NCBI GenBank assembly: GCA_014607495.2
Contig: CP053163.1
Coordinates: 5,498,716-5,562,715 of the forward strand
Length of the DNA: 64,000 nucleotides
Origin: Carposina sasakii
Lineage: Eukaryota; Arthropoda; Insecta; Lepidoptera; Carposinidae
Reading direction: 5' to 3'
Under the pieces are notes generated by a model that saw only the letters and a list, made by a program, of their open reading frames with translations, ran no database searches and had not been told where the DNA came from. Position 1 is the stretch's first letter; the number at the start of each line of letters is the position of its first letter. Both the position numbers and the translations under genes were made by a program. Shown piece after piece: positions 1 through 10,700 of the stretch.

Positions 1-243
1 ATTTTCCCGGGATAAAACGTAGCCTATATGTTAAGTGGGACCTGTCACAATATATTACTGAAAACTGCATCGAAATCGGTTCAGCCGTTTCTGAGATTAG
101 CGTGCACAAACGCACAGACAAATCGACAAACACAAAAATTCCAAAAATCATTTTTATGGGTACTATTGCGTTGATAAAGGTCTCCTATAATATTTTTTCT
201 CATATATCTTCCAGACAGCGATCCGTTACATTTTTATTATATG
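1..243. mobile_element. Helitron-related repeat remnant
   Basis: The text from the left edge (CCCGGGATAAAA…, GGTTCAGCCGTTTCTGAGAT, …GATCCGTTACA) recurs at 24840-24990, 27920-28070, 44580-44640 and 45215-45425. These belong to the short nonautonomous Helitron families common in Lepidoptera. It is truncated by the window edge. The rest, 244-523, is the presumed last intron of the plus-strand gene and shows nothing else. Confidence 0.5.
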
Positions 244-523
244 TATAGATTTTCGCTATCGCATTGCTTCGGCGCTGCTACTCCATGTTACATAATCAGG
301 GGGCGAGAGGTGGGCAGTAGCCGTAGCAGTGTTGGCGCTTATCACAAATAGCCTTTCACCCCTCGATATCTTTCAACATAGTAAAATCACACTGCGGTCA
401 CCAAGCCGACTGCCCAGTGACTATGGGTAAAAACCTCCCTATGGCGGTAGCCTCATGGCGTGCCCAGTGTGGACCACACTGTCCAGCAGTGAATTGTAGG
501 CTGACGTGTATGTTGGTTTCCAG

Positions 524-595
524 GTGCTGAACGGATTCTTACCGTCGGCAGATCTGTCCGGTTTCGACGACGACAATGAGGACGACTCGGAATGA
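524..595 (+). CDS. 3'-terminal coding exon of an unidentified plus-strand gene
   Basis: Seen: a plausible acceptor (tgttggtttccag, ending at 523) precedes a 24-codon reading frame, stop included, that ends at TGA 593-595. It encodes a very acidic C-terminus (…DLSGFDDDNEDDSE). The frame that follows the acceptor directly gives this natural-looking acidic tail; another phase is also open but basic and less convincing. The rest of the gene lies left of the window. I do not recognise the family, since an acidic tail is not diagnostic. A long AT-rich 3' UTR seems to follow. Confidence 0.5.
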   Translation: MLNGFLPSADLSGFDDDNEDDSE

Positions 596-2850
596 GCGGC
601 GCCACTGTCTACCCCCACCCAGCCAAATTCACGGACATTATACCAGTTTCGCAAAACTTGCGATCCAAATCCAACTTATCAACAAAATACCTGGGCTGAA
701 GCTTGTGTATTAACAGATTATGTAAACCACTTTGGTAGCCAAAATAAATATGCCAGAGTGTGATACCTTATCTGGGTTTCCTATACATAATCTATGCCAC
801 ATAAGCATTAAAAAAAAACCCAATTTCAAGTCATTCAGATTTAACCAAGACTGGAAGCAGTTTAATCTGGAAGTATGAGACTTGTGTTCATTAGTGTTAA
901 AGTGAAATGGTGTGGCAGTGAAGCTACAGTGAACTGACAGTATTGCAGTGGACTAACAGTGAAGCAGTGAAATAACAGTGAGCGGTGAGCCAATCAGTGT
1001 GAACAGGGCACTTGTCTGTGGAAAAACTCGTATAAATTAGACTAAGCTGACTATGAGCAGATTTTTCAATGAGCAGATAGTTCTAACTGATAAATATTGA
1101 TGCTGTCTTTCTCTAAAACTTGATCAAGATAGAGACAGCATCAACTGTATCCTTCAAATATGTAGACATATCTGACAATTGGAAAAATCGGCTCTACGAT
1201 GTATACTTCAGTCATTCAATTTGATTTATTAATCAAGGATAAAATTCACCAGAGGAATTGGGTTACTATGACTGTACGCATTTTGGGCATAAATAAATAT
1301 TTGTAAACTTTCCTCTAGTGAATAAACTCGCAGTTATAAAAAACGTTCCTGTAATGATTAAGTACTGAAATACCTACGATCATAAGGAAATCTCGCAATT
1401 TGGTAAATTATATTTTGCGTATTTTATAGAGGTTATAAAAAGTACATGAAAATGTTTTGGCCGTCTCATTTAGGTCTAGAAAGCGCTAATTCTAACCTGA
1501 CCGATTTCGGCTTTAGTATTTCTGATGTGCATGCATCATTTACCATTTAAAATATAAGTAACTAAAAATATTCCCATAAACATTTAGGTTTTTATTATTT
1601 ATTTATGTAAGATGTATGGCTGTGTGAAGATTTTTCTGTAATTTATGTATTTATTTATCATTTTTATACTTTAAAACAATGGATATCAAGAATTAAATTA
1701 GCACGGAAATTAGATGTGTCTCCAACGAGTTTGATAAGATTTTTTATACGCCGAGGTGCTGGTAGGCTAAATTTTTTCATATGAAATCATTGGACTAATG
1801 CCCTGTACAGTATGTCAATGTAATTTCATCTTTTGTGCATCCTTTTATATTGATGTTGTCTTCGGCACTATAAATTTCATGGATCGTTTTACATTGGTGG
1901 TGTTATAGACCTAGTTATCGTGTAAAACAACTGTCCTCATTGTATACGTAATAACAAAGAAACATCGCCAAAGAGTAAACAACTCTATACAGGGTGTAAC
2001 AAAAAGGGTATATTAAGCGAGAAGCTACGTAAATAGCCCACTGTAAAGAACCTATCCACAAAATTTGAGACTCGAAATCACATGTTTATTTTTCCCGATA
2101 GTATGGAGAATTCTTAAATATCTCAGGAATTTTCATACAATCTTGAAAAATAAACATGTGATTTCGAGTCTCAAATTTTGTGGATAGGTTCTCTACAGTG
2201 GGCTATTTACGTAGCTTTTCGCTTAACATACCCTTTTTGTTACACCCTGTATATTACACCAATTTTTATTACAATACAAAAATATGTATAGACTGAGTAA
2301 TATTAATGAGCACTATTTTGATAGCAGCCAATAAATTATGAGGGAATGGAGCTAGGAACGGTCGTGACCGTAATCATACGTAGAGAAAATATTTAATGTT
2401 ATAAAGCGAAAGTTGTAATTTATTTTTTCAATAATGCACATATCTATGCCAGGATACCTGTTATCGCCGTCCTATCATGCAACACACATATCGCAGAGTT
2501 ATTTCCTTTCTTACATTTTTTACGAATTACTTCATTAGTACAAACCCCATCATAGTGTACCGCGCTTGGGCTATGGTCTGCTTTACCCAGCAATGTTATG
2601 TCGCCTCGAGTATAGACCAATTTGTAAAGTATTTGTATAACATTTTGTACATTTACTTTGCATATAACGTTTGTACTGGAGCCATTCATAATGTCTCTTA
2701 TCAATATTGTACAAGTTTTATTTATTAATATTAAGGAAATTGTTAATCTGGATATGTTGATTCTTGTATCTGTAAATATATTTTATTTTCTGTTTTAAAT
2801 CTAAATTAAAACGTTGTGAAATATGTGTGAAATAAAATCTTGTAATATAT
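596..2850 (+). other. Probable long 3' UTR of the plus-strand gene, with poly(A) signals
   Basis: No convincing ORF on either strand. AATAAA occurs at 743-748 and again at 2831-2836, the latter in a typical AT-rich transcript end. A TIR/foldback element sits at 1987-2252. That the UTR reaches about 2850 is inferred; termination just after 748 is equally possible. Confidence 0.35.
1987..2252. mobile_element. Palindromic TIR MITE (ACAGGGTGTAAC ends), about 265 bp
   Basis: The left arm starts ACAGGGTGTAACAAAAAGGG at 1989. The right arm, ending ACACCCTGT at 2250, is its near-perfect inverted repeat over about 100 bp, including the paired stretches around AAACATGTGATTTCGAG. TA-rich flanks suit a Tc1/mariner-like TA-target MITE. 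A decayed relative lies at 39618-39880, and single ends lie at 14852 and 62940. Confidence 0.8.
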
Positions 2851-3350
2851 TTATTGAGGTTTTTTAATTTTCATAATAGTCACCTATTAAACCTAGCATG
2901 GGTTAAATGAGTAAATAAGATGTTTCCATATGAGCTAATTTGCTTTTCACACGAGACTAGATAGGTAGACAAAGATACAATTTTTAAATCGTGAAAAAGT
3001 TGCTCTTTCATACAAACTTGAATTTTCACTGCATAAATTAATTATTTTGGTCATGAAGGAGAAATTTCAATGGAATCATCTCATGTTTTTAAGTGAAGTA
3101 ATTGAAACGCCTGTCTATTACTGCTAATCACTAATTAGTGCCGTCATCTCGAGAGATCTAGCCCAAACTTATTACGCACCGCTTTTTGTCGGTTGTGTTT
3201 AGATCTTCGGCAGTTTGACTTCACCAATTGGATTTGCTAACGGTTCGCGAGATTGTTGTATCTGTACACATCTGTACCTGAAAAGCGGCGGTAGGCACAC
3301 TCCTTACCACGTCGCACGTATAGGCTAACTGGTGAAAAGTGGATGTGTGA
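2851..3350. other. Intergenic, no gene seen
   Basis: AT-rich sequence with no ORF of interest. Around 3275-3395 there is a dispersed motif (GGCTAACTGGTGAAAAGTG and neighbours) also found at 14017-14150 and, shortened, at 38110-38215. From about 3345 the sequence becomes homologous to 26570 and 29650, marking the left edge of the large segmental duplication. Confidence 0.4.
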
Positions 3351-4667
3351 TTTGTACACTTCTGTCCACACTCTGGGAACGGGCGTGACCTTATGTATGT
3401 AATATTTTTTAAATACCTATAAGCCGGTTTAGTTATAAGATTTTTACGTGTAAAACTTTACACACGGTTTATTAGTAACACCGTTTGTATATTGCTCATT
3501 CTGCGACTGAGTGTCGTCCTCATTAAATTTACTTTTTTGGGCATTTTGCGACTTGTGCGTTTTCTGTATGTGCTCATTTTGAGACTAATACCTTATTTTT
3601 AGAGTGATTTGTGATCTAATATCGAGACGTTATGCTTACTTAAGATACAGCAGTAAATAATACGAGATTAGCTAAGTATAAAATAACATTTATTATTAAA
3701 AAGTCATGGAAATATAATCACAAGGCGGATTTTCAATATGTAATACATGTAATCTTTATGTATAAAAATCTTCTGTTCGTGTGTTTGTAATGCATTTTGT
3801 GTGTGTGTTCAAGTGGGTCCGAGAATGGTTTAGACTTACGATTCGGTCAATGACATTTTGTTTTCTCTGCAGTCTACGCAGACGAAGTCCAAAAACATTA
3901 TTTAATTGACTGAATTGTGAAGCTAAACCATCCTCGAACCCACTTGAACATACACAGAAAGTTGCATCAAAATTGGTCCAGCCGTTTAGAAGGAGTTCAA
4001 TTAAAACCACACGAAAAGAAGATTTATATTGTTGTTTATGTTTACATAGGATCCGGCAGACTGCGGTGCAGTTGCTGTGTCGAATATTCAAAAATATACT
4101 TTAGTTTCAGTTACGCCCGGTAGATGGTTGTTATATCTCGGAAATGTTTCCTTTTCCTTACATAAATAAATCTTCTATTCTTGCGTTTGTAATGGATTTC
4201 CTTCTAAACTACTGGACCGATTTTGATGAAATTTTTTGTGTGTATTCAAGTACGTTCGAGAATGGTTTAGATTCATAATTCGGTCAACTAAATAATGTTT
4301 TTGGACTCCGTCCGCATGGACTGCTGAAAAAACAAAATGACTGACCGAATTGTGAATCAAAACTATCCTCGAACCCACTTGAATACATGAAAAAAATGTA
4401 ATCAAAATCGGTCTAGCTGTTTTGAAATAGTTCAATTACAAACACACGAATAGAAGATTTATATTGTTGTTAATGTTAGTTAGAACCTTTTACATACGAT
4501 CCGGCAGACTGCGCTGCAGTTGCTGTGTCGTATATTCGCAAGGATACTTTAGTTTCAGTTACGCCCGGTAGATGGTTGTTATATCACGGAAATGTTTCCT
4601 TTTCCTCAAAATCGGTCCAGTCGTTTAGAGGGAGTTCAATGAAAAACCCGCGAATAGAAGATTTATA

Positions 4668-5253
4668 TACAGGGTGTGGGTGACAGCCAGGCAAATACTG
4701 ATATGCTAAAAAAGTATCATTGTGTTGCGTTATACGACAGTGTTATTACCCTCAGGAAATGTATTTGTGATTTTATTATCAGTAATCTTTGCTCTCCGCA
4801 CCAATGGCATTCAGAGATCCTGTGACTAATTACATACATACATATAATCACGCCTATATCCCTTACGGGGTAGGTAGAGCACAAAGAGCCGATAGAACTA
4901 CATGGTGCCACTTCTGAACAATTTTGAGGGTATAGTTGAGATGAACAACCTGTGACTAATTATATGGGCTTATTGGTAATTGTGTAACACATTGCTGTTT
5001 TTTGGATCACCTGTGATTCTCCATTAGGTTTGATCAGTTATTTGAACTGTTTATGGGCCTTTTTTTTTTTTAAATCATCTTTTGGTTAAAAAATTTATTT
5101 TCTGTTTCATTATCTAAGGCCTACTAAAACGAACTATACAATTTTTTTTTCGAAAATATGAAAAAATAACGGAAAATTTTTAGTGTTACTCAGAATCATG
5201 GTCTGAAGTCACCATATAAATATTTGCCTGGCTGTCACAAGCACCATGTATAA
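4668..5253. mobile_element. TIR element with GACAGCCAGGCAAATA ends, nested in the Helitron island
   Basis: The left end (tacagggtgtgggTGACAGCCAGGCAAATA, from 4668) is mirrored at the right end (TATTTGCCTGGCTGTCA…, near 5224-5253). It is interrupted at about 4830-4935 by an ATGT-tailed element. A related fragment occurs at about 58066-58160. Confidence 0.6.
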
Positions 5254-5570
5254 CAAGATAAAGAAAAATAAACATTTCAATGATATAACAACCATGTACC
5301 GGGCGTAACTGAAACTAAAGTATACTTTTGTATACTAAAGTATACGTGGACGGAGTTCAAAACATTATATGTATAGTTGACCGATTTATTTTGTTGTTTA
5401 TGTTATTACGCGGTGGTGCCACCTATCGCAATAAGAAGTAGCCTACCCTTTCTCGGGCTCAAGAATATTTGTGTATCAAATTTCATTAAAATTGGTTTAG
5501 TAGTTTTGCCGTGAAAGACGGACAAACATACACACACATATACACTTACACATTTGTACCTAATATTCGT

Positions 5571-5926
5571 ATACAGGGTTTTTTCGTTGCCACCGTTTAC
5601 GAAGGGTACGTGCTCTATACATCGAATCAAGTTTATGTAAAAAAAAATTCTGGAACGCGTTTTTAATTTTTTGTCATTTTTTGTATTAACATGATCGCGC
5701 GAAATGTATGGTGTCCAGTGTTTGTATTAATTTTTTTATAGGTAGTTTGGTATGTCTACGTGCATTTATGCAAAAAAATTCAACCTAATAACTCAACTTT
5801 GGACCTTAATATCTTGGGAACCAGACACTTCCCAGGTATTCTTCCATGGGATCCTTTGAAATGTTCGTGATGATGAGGAGAATCCATAGTTTTCGGAAAT
5901 GTTGACGACCAAAAAACATCCTGTAA
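5571..5926. mobile_element. TIR MITE, TACAGGGTG / GTCGTCAACG family (copy 1 of several)
   Basis: About 355 bp. One end is ATACAGGGTTTTTTCGTTGCC and the other is GTTGACGACCAAAAAACATCCTGT. Relatives lie at 6826-7155, 16833-17195, 34535-34800, 45921-46355, 55517-55769 and 57432-57802, with an internal fragment at 61192-61338. The ends share only a short TIR; the interior is asymmetric and noncoding. Confidence 0.7.
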
Positions 5927-6163
5927 ATAGAACCTTTTACATAGGATCCGGCAGACTGCGCTGCAGTCGTTGTGTCGAATATTCAAAAGTATACTTTAGT
6001 TTCAGTTACGCCCGGTAGATGGTTGTTATATCTCGAAAATGTTTAGATTCACAATTCGGTCAACTAGATAATGTTTTTATAACGGTCCAGATTGTTACAG
6101 CTTATTTCAGAAAGTTTGTATTTAAAGCGTGGGACAGGACAACGTCTGTCGGGTCCGCTAGTT

Positions 6164-7510
6164 TATAAATAAAATTGTACATGTGTAGTATTACTGTTTA
6201 TTACAATATTAAATATTGTATTTGCTTTGGTAGTTTAACACTTTAACATTAGGTAAGTATGTTTTATTATTTTTAAATCATTGAATTCCTCTCAACATGA
6301 AGATTTATAGGTAGGTTAAGTCTATTGATACAGAATTTGCAAGTACAGATAAAATTACCAAGACTTAGATTCCTCGACGTACTTCAAAATTCGAGATAAG
6401 GAAAAAATAGAAAATGGTATGTAAGTAATAGATTTTTAAATAAATAGGTAAATAATTCTTAATTCTATTTATGTACTTAACTTGCTTACGTTATCTACTC
6501 TTACTTATTATAACGTATGCACTACTTAGGTAGGTACTAATGACCAAAATCTAGATGAGTTTGTACGCAGTTTTTACAAAAACATAAATAGGTACTTTAC
6601 AATACACGAACTACTTATCTGAAATTGTACGAAAAAGTAAAAAAAATACTGTGCTATCATGAAACTCAATAAAAGTACGAGTTTACAAGCTCTACCATAT
6701 AAACCTTATTAAAGTCTTATTTGTATGTATACTTACTTATATCACAACTTCTATATTCTAGTAGTAGTTATTTATAAAAATGCTATCTTAATTACTGGCA
6801 TTAAAATAATCATATATGTACTATTATACAGAGTGATTTTTTGTCGTCAACGTTCCCGAAAACTACGGAATCTCCTTATCATCACGATAATTTTTCTCCA
6901 TGGAAGCATACCTGGGAAGTGTCTGTTTCCCAAGATATTAGGATCCAAAGTTGAGTAAATAGACTGCGTTTTTCTGCATAAATGCACATTGACGCGTATA
7001 GCAAGGTTTTTTCACTGAGAAATAATTAATACTACCTATCTGTCTATAAAAAACTAACATAAACACTGGAATTTCGCCCGATCAAGTATGTAATAAAAAA
7101 AAATTACATCGTTTCCCAGTATTTTTTTGGCATAGACTTAAAAAACATTCTGTATACTTATCGTTGAATTAAAGCGGGTCACAAATATAAATACTATTTT
7201 TGTCTTCAGATTGTTGAGGTTCAATCATATAGGCCCGCTCTATTTTCATTCTGTTTTGAAATTTGGAATCCTCTTGAGATCTAGTACCGCAAAAAAGGGC
7301 AAAGAGGAAGTGCCCAAAATGTGACGTAATTGCGCGGTAGGCAGGCGGAAGAATCTTTGTCGGGAAACAAAAAATGTTACTCAGTGATTGGTTCATATCG
7401 CGTTGTGTAAGATATCTTTACAGTTATTCAAGATATATAATGGGTATTGTAAGACAATGTAAACAATCGGACTTAAAACATTACTTAGCATAGTATTAAA
7501 AAACTCCTAA
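6164..7510. other. 3' flank of the left cotransporter copy
   Basis: Colinear with 30990-32280 of the right unit apart from the MITE at 6826-7155. No ORF with supporting features. It ends at the poly(A) signal of the left copy. Confidence 0.6.
6826..7155. mobile_element. TIR MITE of the GTCGTCAACG family, left unit only
   Basis: The right unit has the empty site (TACTATTATATACTTATCG, near 31897-31915). The left unit carries the element between TACTATTATA and TACTTATCG. The target is TA-rich and duplicated, which dates the insertion after the segmental duplication. Confidence 0.75.
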
Positions 7511-7516
7511 TTTATT
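7511..7516 (-). promoter_or_regulatory. Poly(A) signal of the left cotransporter copy
   Basis: TTTATT on the plus strand, so AATAAA on the minus strand, about 130 nt past the stop codon. The same signal at the same distance is kept in the right copy. Confidence 0.5.
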
Positions 7517-7644
7517 TTCACAAACAAATAACTAAGTAATTTGTCTTCGGAAACACAAAGTATCTAAAACGATGCCCATTATTTACCTTGCCGTAGGTAC
7601 TTTTGGTCGCAGGTCTTTTGTTCTTCATTCGCATTGTCTATAGT

Positions 7645-7758
7645 TTAAGAGTAGAATGTGAGTACGGAAGTGTGGTTCCCTCTGACGAAGAGGACGGGCG
7701 GGAGGTCGCGGCTCAGCATCTCTAGCCAGGACATGTACAGCGTTGCGGACACGGAACC
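7645..7758 (-). CDS. Left copy, exon 19 (C-terminal exon)
   Basis: Encodes 37 residues, [11 protein letters not shown]…[19 protein letters not shown], then stop (TTA on plus at 7645-7647). This C-terminus is nearly invariant in NKCC/NCC proteins. Replacement against the right copy: Thr for Ala in SVSA(T/A)LYM, where mammalian NKCC1 also has Ala. Confidence 0.95.
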   Translation of the reverse strand, partial: GSVSATLYMSWLEMLSRDLPPVLFVRGNHTSVLTFYS

Positions 7759-10700
7759 CTGGGGAAACATACGGGGAACATTAATCTTCCTGCCTTTCCT
7801 GGCCGCATAATAATGGGGATATTGTTCCAATGAATTTATTTCATGTACAGATTTTAATGTTGTAAAATTGTCACTTAGCTCGTGCGTCGGAAACTGTCGG
7901 AAAGCACGTAAAACCGTTGGTCCTGCGCAGAGGCGGCTCCTGGTATTTTTAGATGGGGGTTCACAGTTCAGAACCCCATATTGCTAAGGATTTGACGTTT
8001 GCTTTACGGCTGGCTACCTGCCTGACGCCTTAATTCAGCGGTACAGGCTCGTGAAGTCGCAACTGGAATCGTACCTACGCCTTCCGACTTATAGGCGCAC
8101 GTCTTAACCATTGGGCTAGCAATTGGGGTAGCTACGGAGCAAGAAAGCAAGCAAATGACATTGTTGAAGTGAAATACCTAAGTGTGAGCGTAGACCATAG
8201 TCACGACAGTCTTGAGACAGACTATCGCTTTACAAAAAATATGCAGACGCGCACATTGCAGACAAGACGTCTAATAGACAAAGTTGTCTATTGCCTACAA
8301 GCGACAAGACTGACTAACACCTGTCGGCTTCCGTTCAATAAATGTATGCGGCCCATATGTGGCCTATATGGGGCCTGGCCCATATAGTCTATCGATACCA
8401 TTGGTTTTGTCTCAACTATCCATGGTCTATCGATAGTGTTAGAAAATCTTAAAAAACTATGGGAAAATATCATTTCTTCATTCATTGTAAATTTATATTA
8501 AAAGTAAAAAATAGTACATATCACCTGGCGTGAGCGCAACAAACAGAATTTCGGGATGGAATTCCTCTAATTCTGTTTTTTGCCCTTTTTTGCTCGACAT
8601 CAATAATATTTAAATAAATAAATCCCCACCAATACCCATCTCTAGGTATGACATTGGTATTGTAGACTAGTAGCCCGCCCTCGCTTCGCTTCGGTACATA
8701 TCCTGTTGTTGAATTCCTGTTTGCCCCGTTCCCATGGGAATTTCGGAAAATCCGTTCTTAGTGCTTTCTTACACCCCCTAACGAACATACATACCAAATT
8801 TTATCTTATTCCGCGGAAAAAGCTGGAAGAGAGTGGGTGTAATTTTATTGTGAAATTCAACATTTTTTGTACTTAAGTGTCCGTTTCTTCGTGGGCTCAT
8901 GTAGGTATGTTGTTTTTGCAATTCTTTTTGATTTTGACTAATTTTACACTCGTTTTTGAGGATTTTCCAGACGTTTCCATTCATCGTCATTATCATCCAT
9001 CATGAATTCAGAAATCATCAGTAAGTACTAAAGACAATGGCTGTATGAATGCTGTAGGTATTACTCATGCCTATGGTTGCCAACCGTACCGCGTGGCGCG
9101 GGACGTTCCGTTTTCAGGGCCTAAATAACGCGGCCCGACTCAAAAGTTTCCTCAAGACACACCCGCAAAGACAAGAGCAGTATCATCTGCATAAGAAATA
9201 AGTCTACTTTTTCCAATGAGAATATTTTTACTTAAATAATTTATATACACAAGAAAGAGGGTTGTATTGATCAACTAACCTTCCTAGGCATGGGTAGAGA
9301 CATGACGACCAGGTTGACCTGGCTGGAGTTTGCCAGCAATAGCTCGCGGAGCCGCAGCTGACGGTTCGTCTTCTCCGACAGAGTTAGTAGCTCTGTCTCG
9401 CTGATCTTACCCTCTGAAAGAAAGCGCTAGTTATTAGGATGCTATTCTATTTTGCTTGTTTGCCTTAATTGTGTTTGTTATTAGGATAATAATGGCAGAT
9501 CAAGATCCATAAGTAGGGTAGCTGGTAATCTGATGAAAACATACTCATCCTAGAAATTTGGCGAGAACGCGACTTAGGTCAGGTAATTCAGGATTTCGGT
9601 GTATGTATGCCACCATCTACAAAAGACATAGGTACCTACCTTCCCATTAAAATGAAATTACCTAGGTAGGGAAGTAGCTAGAGGTACCTAGGTACTTCAT
9701 ATTTATCTCTGGAGCTATGCACTAATCTGCTATGATTTCTAGGATAACGGTGCCGTCATATAGCGGCCGTGAAAGATTAACATGTCGGCAAAGCTAGTGC
9801 GCTACGCGTCATACATACCACCCTCGGAGTCATCAGTGAACTTCTTGATCAGCTCTTCGAAGAGTTTTTTGGTATCCGGCTGCGGCGGCTCCGTGATCTC
9901 CTGCACCATCGTTAACGATGAGTAGTCGATGCGGAACTTGGCCAGCAGGTTCGCCATGCTGATGGAAAAAATATTTATCTTAATTATCAGGATACGATAC
10001 TCGCAATAATTGGACATTTCATTAACAAGATTTTATCAATAAAACCTCCTTATCGATAAAAGGGCTGATCGCATTCAAGTTATTTAAGTAGGTATCTAAT
10101 TTACCTATACCATTGAAGATATCATATTGTATCTTATAAAACTTTACGTGTTATTACAAACGAATTTAAACTTTGTTTAAACTAAACATTCCATACATTT
10201 GGCTGCCAAATGTAATTTTAAAAAGTGTCTAACTTTAGTACCTATTCTTCTACTAGTAAACCCAATCACACTCACTTCCTCTCCTCCAGTTCCATCTCAT
10301 GCCGTCGGTTAGCAAGCGCGAAGATCCGCAGCTTGCAGTTACCCCAGGACGAGCGATCTGAGATGATGTAGGGCAGCAAGATGGTCAGGCCGCCGTCGTC
10401 GTACAGCCACCACACGTCTAGGGTACCCGCTTCCTGGGAATATGAGGTTACATACATATATAAGTACCTACACACACACGGCTGTGTACCCAAAAAGGAG
10501 TGGCCAGGACTGCAGAATTTAGAACATCCTACAGCCAGAATATAAATAGTTACCATAAACTTGTTCATAATTTTGAAGCGAGATGTCTACTCTGCTTTGC
10601 GTTGCAACATTTCCCTTCCACAATGGAAACAACCCTGTTTAAAAGTTCACGGTGTCATGGTAGTAGGTTAAATAATTATGTAGTACCTAGTACCCACTGA

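Larger units (their letters stand above)
3765..6163. mobile_element. Nested Helitron-like insertion island in the left 3' flank
   Basis: The right unit reads uninterrupted at this spot (…AATGTATAAATAAAATTG at about 30026-30043), while the left unit is split from about 3765 to 6163. The insert ends in GGGTCCGCTAG followed by T, a typical lepidopteran Helitron 3' end. Inside are several copies of one repeat (GGATCCGGCAGACTGCG with CGCCCGGTAGATGGTTGTTA at 4045, 4500, 5945; inverted near 5300). Two TIR elements and an ATGT-tailed element are nested within. No Rep/helicase ORF is visible. Confidence 0.65.
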
